Below are positions 51,961 through 60,369 of a DNA stretch of 64,000 nucleotides, in pieces. The position numbers were made by a program, and so were the translations under genes. Position 1 is the stretch's first letter. Each line of letters opens with the position of its first letter. Source of the stretch: Leifsonia tongyongensis (GTDB lineage Bacteria; Actinomycetota; Actinomycetes; Actinomycetales; Microbacteriaceae); the NCBI RefSeq assembly GCF_010686705.1, contig NZ_JAAGWY010000002.1:396001-460000 (forward strand), given 5' to 3'. Below the pieces are notes generated by a model. It searched no databases. It was not told the origin of the DNA and saw only the letters and a list, made by a program, of their open reading frames with translations.

Positions 51961-52980
51961 TCAGCTCGCGGTCCGCCCCGGGGCCCTGGTTCCGACGACC
52001 GGCGGCCCCGCGACCGTGTTGACGAGCTCGGTCACGATCTGGGTGGGCTGTACTCCTCCGGTCCAGGCCTGGACGGTCAGCGAGAGGCGGTGGGCGAGCA
52101 CGGGGACGGCGACGGCCTTCACGTCGTCGGGGATGACGAAGTCGCGCCCAGCCATCACGGCCTTCGCGCGGGCCACCAGGAGAAGGCTCTGCGAGCCGCG
52201 CGGGGATGCGCCCACCTGCACGGACCGATGATGTCGCGTCGCGGCCGCGAGGGCGACGCAGTAGGCGGCGATATCCGGATCGACGTCCACATGTTCGACA
52301 CCGGTCTGCATCGCGCGCAGCGTCTCCGCGGTGACGACGGGCTCGATCACCGCGCGCTCCTGGTGCCGCGCGATGCGCGCGAGCAGCACCCGGCTCTCGC
52401 CCGCCGTATCGGGATAGCCGACAGCGAGGCGCACCATGAACCGGTCGAGCTGGGCCTCAGGCAGTGCGTAGGTCCCTTCGTACTCGATCGGGTTCGAGGT
52501 GGCGATCACGTGGAAGGGTACGGGCAGCGGAAAGCTCCGGCCCTCCACGGTCACCTGCCCTTCGGCCATCGCCTCGAGCAGCGCCGACTGCGTCTTCGGC
52601 GAGGTGCGGTTGATCTCGTCGGCGAGGAAGAGACCGGTGAACACCGGTCCGGGTCGGAACACGAAATCGGCTTCGGCCGGCGCATACACGAATGACCCGG
52701 TGATGTCGGCCGGCAGGAGATCCGGCGTGCACTGCAGCCGACGGAACTCGAGTCCGATCGCGGTCGCCAGGCTCCGGGCCGCGAGCGTCTTCCCGAGGCC
52801 CGGGACGTCCTCGAAGAGGACGTGGCCGCCGGCGAGGATGGTCGCCAGGGCCAGTTCGAGCGGCTCTCGCATGCCGACGACCACCGTCGACACCCGGTCG
52901 AGGATCGCCTCGGCCAGTGTCGCCACCTCCCGCACGGGCAGGGGGCGCGGCCGGTCGGTCGTTGCGGGGTCGACGATCAT
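51961..52980 (-). CDS. MoxR-family AAA+ ATPase
   Basis: A 339-residue MoxR. Walker A is the MoxR variant VLFEDVPGLGKTLAARSLA (about 53-71), Walker B LFLADEINRTSPKTQSALLEAM, sensor 1 VIATSNPIEYEGTYALPEAQLDRF. A C-terminal lid follows. MoxR chaperones mature partner complexes, often with DUF58/vWA proteins, as here. Its ATG overlaps the upstream gene's stop by 4 bp. Confidence 0.95.
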   Translation of the reverse strand: MIVDPATTDRPRPLPVREVATLAEAILDRVSTVVVGMREPLELALATILAGGHVLFEDVPGLGKTLAARSLATAIGLEFRRLQCTPDLLPADITGSFVYAPAEADFVFRPGPVFTGLFLADEINRTSPKTQSALLEAMAEGQVTVEGRSFPLPVPFHVIATSNPIEYEGTYALPEAQLDRFMVRLAVGYPDTAGESRVLLARIARHQERAVIEPVVTAETLRAMQTGVEHVDVDPDIAAYCVALAAATRHHRSVQVGASPRGSQSLLLVARAKAVMAGRDFVIPDDVKAVAVPVLAHRLSLTVQAWTGGVQPTQIVTELVNTVAGPPVVGTRAPGRTAS

Positions 52981-53516
52981 CGGGGCTCCTCGGTACGGCT
53001 TGCGGTCTCAGGGGTGCGGACGTCGAGGCCGCGCAGAGCGTCGAGTGTCGCCTCGACTGCCGTGAGCTGGGGCAGGGGCCGCTCACCGGGGCGGATCGTG
53101 TTCCAGGCTTCGCTGCCCAGGAGGTGTTCGATCGCGGCTGCGTCGGCGGGCTCCTCGAGGTCGAGTTCGTGCCGGGCGAGAATACTCCTCGCCAGGTCGC
53201 GCACGCGCCGGAAGGCGGATGCCGCTACCGCTCCTGACCGCGAGTGGAGCGACCAGGACAAGTGGTTCACGTCACGCCGGATGCCGCTCTCGATGGGAGT
53301 CCGCTCGCGCATCCAGTCGGCCGGGCGATGCTCGGGGACGGCGCCGAGTACGCCTGCAACCACCGCGACGACCAGCCCGAGCGCAACAGCGTGCGCGACA
53401 TCCATTCCGAAATACCAGGCGACGAGCCCTGTACCCCCGCCGAGCAGGACGCAGACGATCAGCCGTCCGCGGAGCGGAGGCCGGAGGAGCAGGCGGCGGG
53501 GCGACTGTTCGGTCAT
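52977..53516 (-). CDS. Membrane protein of the MoxR/DUF58 cassette, unknown
   Basis: A 179-residue protein with two adjacent helices near 17-58, then a soluble, mostly helical domain rich in Arg/Glu/His to the end (WMRERTPIESGIRRDVNHLS, then RVRDLARSILARHELDLEEP). I do not recognise the family. ATG at 53516 overlaps the DUF4129 stop by 4 bp; an open frame upstream continues into DUF4129 coding sequence and is not used. It lies next to MoxR, so may be a regulator or adaptor of that ATPase. Confidence 0.7.
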   Translation of the reverse strand: MTEQSPRRLLLRPPLRGRLIVCVLLGGGTGLVAWYFGMDVAHAVALGLVVAVVAGVLGAVPEHRPADWMRERTPIESGIRRDVNHLSWSLHSRSGAVAASAFRRVRDLARSILARHELDLEEPADAAAIEHLLGSEAWNTIRPGERPLPQLTAVEATLDALRGLDVRTPETASRTEEPR

Positions 53517-54244
53517 GATGCACTCCCCTCCCCGAGCGGTCGGGTCGCGCCGGGCACGCCTTCCCATGACGCTGCGAGCCGCTCGAGCGAGCGGCGGGCG
53601 ACGGACACGTCGAGTTCGGTCACGGGTGTGTCCCCGAACCGGACCCGCAGGTAGAGGTCGAGCAGCGTGCGTGCGGCATCGTCGTCTGCGTGCACCCGGG
53701 CCAGCACGCGCTGCGTGAACTCCGCCGGCGTCTCCGCCGCACGTCGCTGGACCCCGGACTCTTCGGCGGCCTCCTGCAGGCCGAGCCAGGCCCGCTCGAT
53801 CGCATCGCGGGGCAGACGATCCTCCGAGAGCGTCGTCAGCGCGCGGTCGAATCCGCGCTGGAGAGCGGGGGCGTCGGGAGCGGATGGCGGTTCCGGTTCG
53901 CTTGCGGGGCCCGCGTCGAGCAGTCGGGCGCTGTCGAGCGGCCGGCCGGACGCCTGCCGCCTCCGGAGCATTCTTCCGAGCAGGAGCCCGGCGAGGACGA
54001 TCAAGGCGGCGATGGCAATCCATAGCAGAGGCGTGCCGTCGATGACGAACGGCAGCCCAGGATGCGAACTGCGCGTACCCGATTCGGCAGTGGGGGCCGG
54101 TTCAGGATGCGGTGACACCGTCGGCTGCGTCCAGTCCGGAACCCACCGGATGCCCGAGAACGTGGCCGGCCCCTGGAGAAGGATGCCTGCCAGGAGCGTG
54201 ATCCCGAGCACCACGCACACGACGAGGACGGTCCGCTGCTTCAT
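53513..54244 (-). CDS. DUF4129 domain-containing membrane protein
   Basis: A 243-residue protein with a signal-anchor helix (about 7-24), a second helix (about 74-92), a Pro/Ala linker and a DUF4129 domain (about 130-230) containing RDAIERAWLGLQEAAEESGV and TPAEFTQRVL. DUF4129 usually follows or is fused to transglutaminase domains in these cassettes; no transglutaminase is seen here. First gene of the five-gene cassette, 88 bp after uvrB. Confidence 0.85.
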   Translation of the reverse strand: MKQRTVLVVCVVLGITLLAGILLQGPATFSGIRWVPDWTQPTVSPHPEPAPTAESGTRSSHPGLPFVIDGTPLLWIAIAALIVLAGLLLGRMLRRRQASGRPLDSARLLDAGPASEPEPPSAPDAPALQRGFDRALTTLSEDRLPRDAIERAWLGLQEAAEESGVQRRAAETPAEFTQRVLARVHADDDAARTLLDLYLRVRFGDTPVTELDVSVARRSLERLAASWEGVPGATRPLGEGSAS

Positions 54245-54332
54245 CCGCCTCGCCTCACCCGCCTCGATTGCCGGTCGTGCTCGCCGACGCGACGGCGACG
54301 CTCACTCGTTCACCGTACCGCCGGTGCCTGAA

Positions 54333-56399
54333 TCAGCCCAGATGTCCGGCTTTCTCCATCTGGCGGAGATCGTGCTTGAGGTCGGAGAGTTCGTCTCGCA
54401 GCCTCGCCGCGAGTTCGAACTTCAGTTCGCCGGCCGCCTGGAGCATCTGCTCGTTGAGGTCGGCGATCAGCGACTCCAGCTCGTTGGCACCGGCTGCGGC
54501 GATGCCTTCGCGCCGCAGGTTGGGGACGGGGCTCTTCCGGCGCTGTTCGCGTCCGGCCAGGATTGCCGCGGTGTCAGCCTCTTCGCGCGCCAGAATGTCG
54601 GTGATATCGGCGATGCGCTTGCGGAGGGGCGTGGGGTCGATGCCATTGACCGTGTTGTATTCGACCTGCTTCTCACGGCGACGCGTCGTCTCCTCGATGG
54701 CCTGCTTCATCGAATCCGTGAGCACGTCGGCGTACATGTGCACCTGACCGGACACGTTGCGCGCCGCGCGGCCGATCGTCTGGATGAGCGACGTGGACGA
54801 CCGCAGGAAGCCCTCCTTGTCTGCGTCGAGGATCGCGACGAGCGAGACCTCAGGCAGGTCCAGGCCTTCTCGGAGCAGGTTGATGCCCACGAGAACGTCG
54901 TAGACGCCGGCGCGCAACTCGGTCAGGAGCTCGACGCGCCGCAGCGTGTCCACGTCGGAGTGCAGGTAGCGAACCCGCACGCCCGCCTCGGCGAGGAAGT
55001 CGGTGAGCTCTTCCGCCATCTTCTTGGTCAGCGTGGTCACGAGCACGCGCTCGTCCCGTTCCGCCCTCACGCGGATCTCCTCGAGCAGGTCGTCGATCTG
55101 CCCCTTGGTCGGCTTGACGACGATCTCAGGGTCGATCAGGCCCGTCGGCCGGATGATCTGCTCGACCACACCGTCGGCGATGCCCATCTCGTACCGGCCC
55201 GGCGTGGCAGAGAGGTAGACCGTCTGGCCGACGCGCTCCTTGAACTCGTTCCACTTGAGTGGTCGGTTGTCCAGAGCGCTCGGCAGGCGGAATCCGTGCT
55301 CGACGAGCGTGCGCTTGCGCGACGAGTCCCCTTCGTACATCGCCCCGATCTGCGGAACCGTCACGTGGGACTCGTCGATCACGACGAGGAAGTCGTCGGG
55401 GAAGTAGTCGAGCAGGCAGTTCGGCGCCTCGCCGGGCTGCCGGCCGTCGATGTGCCGCGAATAGTTCTCGATGCCCGAGCAGAAGCCGATCTGCTCCATC
55501 ATCTCGATGTCGAAGCTCGTGCGCATCCTCAGCCGCTGCGCCTCGAGCAGTTTGCCCTCGCGCTCCAGCTCGACGAGCCGATCGTGGAGTTCGGTCTGGA
55601 TGGTGCCGATCGCCCGCTGCATGGTCGCGGGGCTGGCGGCATAGTGGGTCGCCGGGAAGACCGACACCGCATCCATGCGGTTGATGATCTCGCCGGTCAG
55701 CGGATGCAGGGCGTAGAGCGCCTCGATCTCGTCGCCGAACAGCTCGATGCGCACGGCGTGCTCCTCGTAGACCGGGATGATCTCGATCGTGTCGCCGCGC
55801 ACGCGGAACTTGCCGCGCGAGAAGTCGACGTCGTTGCGCTCGTACTGCATGCCGACGAACTTGCGGATGAGCGCGTCACGCCCGACGTTGTCGCCGACCT
55901 GCAGGGCCGCCATCGCGCCGAGGTACTCTTCGGCCGCGCCGAGACCGTAGATGCACGAGACCGTCGAGACGACGACGACATCGCGCCGGCTGAGGAGCGA
56001 GTTGGTCGTCGAGTGTCGCAGTCGCTCGACCTCCGCGTTGATCGACGAGTCCTTCTCGATGAACGTGTCGGTCTGCGGTACGTACGCCTCGGGCTGGTAG
56101 TAGTCGTAATACGAGACGAAGTACTCGATCGCATTGTTCGGGAGCAGCTCGCGGAATTCCGTGGCGAGCTGGGCGGCGAGGGTCTTGTTGTGCGCGAGGA
56201 CGAGCGTCGGCCGCTGTACGGCCTCGATGAGCCAGGCCGTCGTCGCGGACTTGCCGGTGCCCGTGGCGCCGAGCAGCACCACATCGGTCTCGCCGGCGTT
56301 GATTCTGGCGGTGAGTTCGGCGATGGCCTGCGGCTGATCACCGCTCGGCTTGTACTCGCTGATGACCTCGAACGGGCGGACAGCGCGAGTCGTTTCCAT
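54333..56399 (-). CDS. uvrB: Excinuclease ABC subunit B
   Basis: A 688-residue UvrB helicase-like protein. Walker A GATGTGKS (about 45-52), beta-hairpin [19 protein letters not shown] (Walker B), [26 protein letters not shown], and the C-terminal UVR motif ([20 protein letters not shown]). Verifies lesions and loads UvrC. ATG at 56399 rather than an in-frame codon 30 nt upstream, because TAGACT lies 7 nt before it: a leaderless start. Confidence 0.98.
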   Translation of the reverse strand: METTRAVRPFEVISEYKPSGDQPQAIAELTARINAGETDVVLLGATGTGKSATTAWLIEAVQRPTLVLAHNKTLAAQLATEFRELLPNNAIEYFVSYYDYYQPEAYVPQTDTFIEKDSSINAEVERLRHSTTNSLLSRRDVVVVSTVSCIYGLGAAEEYLGAMAALQVGDNVGRDALIRKFVGMQYERNDVDFSRGKFRVRGDTIEIIPVYEEHAVRIELFGDEIEALYALHPLTGEIINRMDAVSVFPATHYAASPATMQRAIGTIQTELHDRLVELEREGKLLEAQRLRMRTSFDIEMMEQIGFCSGIENYSRHIDGRQPGEAPNCLLDYFPDDFLVVIDESHVTVPQIGAMYEGDSSRKRTLVEHGFRLPSALDNRPLKWNEFKERVGQTVYLSATPGRYEMGIADGVVEQIIRPTGLIDPEIVVKPTKGQIDDLLEEIRVRAERDERVLVTTLTKKMAEELTDFLAEAGVRVRYLHSDVDTLRRVELLTELRAGVYDVLVGINLLREGLDLPEVSLVAILDADKEGFLRSSTSLIQTIGRAARNVSGQVHMYADVLTDSMKQAIEETTRRREKQVEYNTVNGIDPTPLRKRIADITDILAREEADTAAILAGREQRRKSPVPNLRREGIAAAGANELESLIADLNEQMLQAAGELKFELAARLRDELSDLKHDLRQMEKAGHLG

Positions 56400-56406
56400 A
56401 GCCCCA

Positions 56407-56412
56407 AGTCTA
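56407..56412 (-). promoter_or_regulatory. -10 element of leaderless promoter for uvrB
   Basis: TAGACT on the minus strand, 7 nt before the uvrB ATG. No LexA box is visible beside it, unlike uvrA. Confidence 0.5.
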
Positions 56413-56478
56413 AGGAACGCCGCCGACATCGGGTCAGGTGTGCGCTCTCGGCGAAAGAGGGTTACCGGTGCCGCCGGG

Positions 56479-57078
56479 TCAGGCGGTGGTCAGCCGCTCC
56501 CAGAGCGCATCCGCCTGCTCGAGCGTGTGCTCCAGACTTCCGTCCGTGTCGATGACGACGTCGGCCACGGCGAGCCGCTCCTCGTCGGACGCCTGCGAAC
56601 GGATGCGCCGCGTCGCCTCGTCCGCCGCCATCCCGCGCAGCTCGACGAGACGCCGGATGCGCGTCTCGGCGTCCGCGTGCGCTACGACGATGAGATCGAA
56701 CGGATAGGCGTTGGCGGTCTCGACGAGCAGCGGCACGTCGTAGACGATCACGGCGTCCGGATTCGCACGCCGTGCCTCCTCGAAACGCTCGGTCGACCGT
56801 CGGAGAACGGCCGGATGCGTGATCGCGTTGAGCCGGAGACGGGACGACTCGTCGCTGAACACGATCGCGCCAAGCGCGGCTCGATTGAGGCTGCCGTCTG
56901 CGTTCAGAACACCATCGCCGAAGGTCTGTGCGATCTCCGCAAGCGCCGGGGTGCCCGGTTCGACCACCTCGCGCGCGATCTGGTCCGCATCCACCGCCAC
57001 TGCTCCGCGTTCCGCAAGGCGCCTGGCCACCGTCGACTTGCCGGACGCGATCCCGCCCGTGAGACCAATCAGCTGCAC
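56479..57078 (-). CDS. coaE: Dephospho-CoA kinase
   Basis: A 199-residue P-loop kinase for the last step of coenzyme A synthesis. [17 protein letters not shown] (about 5-21) and [18 protein letters not shown] are the two diagnostic blocks; [13 protein letters not shown] is the third. GTG start. Its C-terminus is normal; many actinobacteria have a fused DUF442/UPF0157 extension that is absent here. It lies between rpsA and uvrB, both same strand. Confidence 0.95.
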   Translation of the reverse strand: MQLIGLTGGIASGKSTVARRLAERGAVAVDADQIAREVVEPGTPALAEIAQTFGDGVLNADGSLNRAALGAIVFSDESSRLRLNAITHPAVLRRSTERFEEARRANPDAVIVYDVPLLVETANAYPFDLIVVAHADAETRIRRLVELRGMAADEATRRIRSQASDEERLAVADVVIDTDGSLEHTLEQADALWERLTTA

Positions 57079-57114
57079 CCCTCCATGCTAGGGCCACCCG
57101 CCTGCCGCTTAATG

Positions 57115-57152
57115 CCGGAACGGCCGGGCCCCGAAGGACCCGGCCGTTCCGG
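57115..57152 (-). terminator. Perfect 14-bp hairpin after rpsA
   Basis: CCGGAACGGCCGGG (57115-57128) and CCCGGCCGTTCCGG (57139-57152) pair completely with a 10-nt loop, 11 nt beyond the rpsA stop. There is no U-run on the minus side (CATTAAG follows), so it may act with Rho or as an RNA stabiliser; actinobacterial terminators often lack U-tracts. Confidence 0.65.
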
Positions 57153-57163
57153 TGATCGACTGC

Positions 57164-58618
57164 TTAGGAGTTGCTCGAGAGCTTCTCACGCAGAGCCGCA
57201 AGCGACTCGTCGTCGGCGAGGGTGCCGGCCGAAGCGGGCTCGCTCGTGAACGTCGAACCACCCGACGCGGCAGTGCCTTCGGCAGCGGCCTCTTCGAGAC
57301 CCTTGGCGACCTGCTTCTTGTGGGCCTCCCAGCGAGCCTGGGCTGCAGCGTACTCCTGCTCCCACTTCTCGCGCTGGGCCTCGAAGCCTTCGCGCCACTC
57401 GTTCGTCTCGGGGTCGAAGCCCTCCGGGTACTTGTAGTTGCCCTGCTCGTCGTACTCCGTGAGCATGCCGTACAGCGCCGGGTCGAACTCGGTGCCCTCG
57501 GGGTCGACGCCCTCGTTCGCCTGCTTCAGCGAAAGCGAGATGCGGCGACGCTCCAGGTCGATGTCGATGACCTTGACGAAGACCTCGTCGCCGACCGACA
57601 CGACCTGCTCGGCGAGCTCGACGTGCTTGCCAGACAGCTCCGAGATGTGGACGAGGCCCTCGATGCCGTCTGCGACGCGCACGAACGCGCCGAACGGAAC
57701 GAGCTTCGTGACCTTGCCCGGTGCGACCTGGCCGATGGCGTGGGTGCGGGCGAAGACCTGCCACGGGTCCTCCTGGGTCGCCTTGAGCGACAGCGAGACG
57801 CGCTCGCGGTCCAGGTCGACCTCGAGGATCTCGACGGTGACTTCCTGGCCCACCTCGACGACCTCGGAGGCGTGCTCGATGTGCTTCCACGACAGCTCCG
57901 AGACGTGCACGAGACCGTCGACGCCGCCGAGGTCGACGAACGCACCGAAGTTGACGATCGACGAGACGACGCCCTTGCGGACCTGGCCCTTCTGGAGGTT
58001 GTTGAGGAACGTCGTGCGGCTCTCGGACTGCGTCTGCTCGAGCAGCGCGCGGCGCGACAGGACCACGTTGTTGCGGTTCTTGTCGAGCTCGAGGATCTTC
58101 GCCTCGATCTCCTGGCCGAGGTACGGCGTGAGGTCGCGCACGCGGCGGAGCTCGATGAGCGAAGCCGGGAGGAAGCCGCGGAGGCCGATGTCGACGATGA
58201 GACCGCCCTTGACGACCTCGATGACCGTTCCGGTGACGACTCCGTCGGCATCCTTGATCTTCTCGACGTCGCCCCACGCACGCTCGTACTGAGCGCGCTT
58301 CTTCGACAGGATGAGGCGGCCTTCCTTGTCCTCCTTCTGGAGAACGAGTGCCTCGACGGTGTCGCCGACCTGGACGACCTCGCTCGGGTCCACGTCGTGC
58401 TTGATGGAAAGTTCGCGGGAGGGGATGACACCCTCGGTCTTGTAGCCGACGTCGAGGAGAACCTCGTCGCGGTCGATCTTGACGACGGTACCCTCGATGA
58501 GGTCTCCGTCGTTGAAGAACTTCAGCGTCTTTTCGACCGCGGCGAGAAAGTCTTCAGCAGATCCGATGTCATTGACGGCGACCTGCTTCGGCGCCTTGTC
58601 GGTCGTTGCGATTGTCAT
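57164..58618 (-). CDS. rpsA: 30S ribosomal protein S1
   Basis: A 484-residue S1 with four S1 OB-fold domains (about 35-103, 121-187, 207-275 and 292-361), each with the GxVxxIVxFGAFVDLG-type core, and an acidic, Glu/Ala-rich C-terminal tail. It brings mRNA to the 30S subunit, which interests here because many genes look leaderless and would not need it. GGAG lies 9 nt before the ATG at 58618. An ORF extension upstream lacks homology. Confidence 0.97.
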   Translation of the reverse strand: MTIATTDKAPKQVAVNDIGSAEDFLAAVEKTLKFFNDGDLIEGTVVKIDRDEVLLDVGYKTEGVIPSRELSIKHDVDPSEVVQVGDTVEALVLQKEDKEGRLILSKKRAQYERAWGDVEKIKDADGVVTGTVIEVVKGGLIVDIGLRGFLPASLIELRRVRDLTPYLGQEIEAKILELDKNRNNVVLSRRALLEQTQSESRTTFLNNLQKGQVRKGVVSSIVNFGAFVDLGGVDGLVHVSELSWKHIEHASEVVEVGQEVTVEILEVDLDRERVSLSLKATQEDPWQVFARTHAIGQVAPGKVTKLVPFGAFVRVADGIEGLVHISELSGKHVELAEQVVSVGDEVFVKVIDIDLERRRISLSLKQANEGVDPEGTEFDPALYGMLTEYDEQGNYKYPEGFDPETNEWREGFEAQREKWEQEYAAAQARWEAHKKQVAKGLEEAAAEGTAASGGSTFTSEPASAGTLADDESLAALREKLSSNS

Positions 58619-58702
58619 GTAGTAAGTGCTCCAGTATGGACATAGTTCAGGCCGTTCGCGGGGTACTGCAGTATTTGATTTCCGCGAAAGGCAGGCGGAT
58701 AG

Positions 58703-58720
58703 GACGTCACAAAGGTGACG
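58703..58720 (-). terminator. Small hairpin between the epimerase gene and rpsA
   Basis: CGTCAC and GTGACG pair around AAAG, 8 nt after the epimerase stop. No U-run; weak candidate. Confidence 0.35.
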
Positions 58721-58727
58721 GTCTAGC

Positions 58728-59711
58728 TTAGCTGGCGGCGACGGTCTCCGGCAAGCTGCGCGCCCCGACGATGTCCCGCAGCGCGGGCTCGAGGTCGGGG
58801 AACGCGAATTCGTAGCCCGCATCCGTCAACCGTTCGGGGACCACCCAGCGGCTCTTCAGCACCAGTTCGGTCTCCGTGCGGATCGCGGCGGAGCCGAGCT
58901 CCAGCATCCACCTGAACGCCGGAAGGCCCACCCGAATTCCCAGCACGCGGCGCAGCGTGGCCATGAAGGTCCGGTTGTCCGTCGGATGCGGTGACGCAGC
59001 ATTCACGACGCCGTCGAGGCCTGTGCGCGCCTGCAGGAAACGGATGATGCCGTACACGTCGCGGATGTGGATCCAGCTGAACCTCTGGCGACCGCCCCGG
59101 GCGCGGAACTCGTGGAAGGTGCCCGCGTCACGGCGTGCACGGGTGGAGAACCAGCGCCCGTCGAGCTGCGGGCCGCCCAGACCGAACCGCGCGAGCCGGA
59201 TGAGCGGAAGGAGGGCGCTGCCGTCGCCCAGCACGATCGCCATCCGAAGCGCGACCCGGCGCGTCGCCGGCAGGTCGGCGGCGAAGAATGTGCGCTCCCA
59301 CTCGGTCGCGATGCCCACCGAGAAGCCGGTGCCGAACTCACCGGTCGACTCTGTCATCGGGCGGTCCTCCGCGTGGCGGTAGATCGTGGCGGTCGAGGCG
59401 TTCACCCAGAGGGCGGGCGGATTCTCGCACCCGGCCACCGCATCCGCCAGCTCGCGTGTGGTCGCCACGCGCGACCGCAGGATCTCTGCGCGGTTCGCCG
59501 GGCCGTACCGGCAGTTGACGCTCTTTCCGGCGAGGTTCACCAACAGGTCGGCACCCTCGAGGAGGTCGGTGATCGCTCCCGTGTTCCCCCAGGAGGCGTC
59601 AGGGCCTGCGCGGCCGATCAGGGCGACGTCCGCACCGTCGGCGCGGAACGCATCCGCCAGATACCGGCCGATGAAACCGGATGCACCGGCGATGACGATG
59701 CGTTCGGCCAC
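58728..59711 (-). CDS. TIGR01777-family epimerase/reductase (extended SDR)
   Basis: A 327-residue extended SDR: GASGFIGRYLADAF (about 8-21, nucleotide binding), LVNLAGKSVNCRY, WVNASTATIYRHAEDRPMTE and SWIHIRDV, with a C-terminal DUF1731-type tail. YfcH/TIGR01777 relatives bind NAD(P) but their substrate is unknown. GTG start 3 nt after the DUF4166 stop; both are expected to be co-translated, and the pair is common in actinobacteria. Confidence 0.88.
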   Translation of the reverse strand: MAERIVIAGASGFIGRYLADAFRADGADVALIGRAGPDASWGNTGAITDLLEGADLLVNLAGKSVNCRYGPANRAEILRSRVATTRELADAVAGCENPPALWVNASTATIYRHAEDRPMTESTGEFGTGFSVGIATEWERTFFAADLPATRRVALRMAIVLGDGSALLPLIRLARFGLGGPQLDGRWFSTRARRDAGTFHEFRARGGRQRFSWIHIRDVYGIIRFLQARTGLDGVVNAASPHPTDNRTFMATLRRVLGIRVGLPAFRWMLELGSAAIRTETELVLKSRWVVPERLTDAGYEFAFPDLEPALRDIVGARSLPETVAAS

Positions 59712-59714
59712 GCG

Positions 59715-60368
59715 TCACTTCCCTTCGCCCGCAGGCTCCCCCGGCCGGATCTCATAGTCGAAGGCTCCGGCGTACTGGTAGATCGTACCGAGGAGCGGCG
59801 CCCTGACGGTGAGGGTGACCCGCTGGGCGCCGAGTGTGTCGTCGAAGCTCTCGGTCAGTTCGACGACCGGTGCGAGGCGGCGTGGGAACGTGAGGCGGAG
59901 GGCGCCGGCGAGGAACGTCACCCGCGTCGACCGGAGCCGCAATGCGCCCCCGACGACGGACGCCTCGAGCCTCGTGTCGAGTCGTGCCGGAAAGCCCAGG
60001 CGATCGTGCAGCCCGGAACCGTCAGCAGCAATACGGTCGCGCATGTGCCGGCCGCCCCCGGTGAGGGCGAAGAAGCGGTCGGCGTTGATCGCTGGGCCTG
60101 CACCGTCGGCCGCCGGGCGGTTGACGACCGTGAACGGCACGTCGCGCTGCCACACCGGGAAGACGACGCCCGCGCGCCTGAGAACGGCCAGCGCGGGCCA
60201 CAGCCACCGGCGGGGCGTCCCGACCATGTCGAAGACGCCCCGCCCGAAGCCGTGATGGCCGGCCGGGATGACGCTGAAGTACGCTTGCAGCCGCGGATGC
60301 AGCTCGGCGAGTTCATCGCCGAGCACCGCCTGGTACGGCGAACGTTCCTCCTGCGACCCGGCAGCCAC
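59715..60368 (-). CDS. DUF4166 domain-containing protein
   Basis: A 217-residue DUF4166 protein. The domain appears to run from about 15 to 205 with the HHGFGRGVFDMVG region and GTIYQYAGAFDYEI at the end. Function unknown; DUF4166 is often fused to or next to saccharopine-dehydrogenase-like or TIGR01777 enzymes, and may act with the epimerase here. GTG at 60368 is one nt after the DUF885 stop; an open frame upstream overlapping DUF885 is Ser/Arg-rich and unrelated. Confidence 0.8.
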   Translation of the reverse strand: MAAGSQEERSPYQAVLGDELAELHPRLQAYFSVIPAGHHGFGRGVFDMVGTPRRWLWPALAVLRRAGVVFPVWQRDVPFTVVNRPAADGAGPAINADRFFALTGGGRHMRDRIAADGSGLHDRLGFPARLDTRLEASVVGGALRLRSTRVTFLAGALRLTFPRRLAPVVELTESFDDTLGAQRVTLTVRAPLLGTIYQYAGAFDYEIRPGEPAGEGK

Positions 60369-60369
60369 C

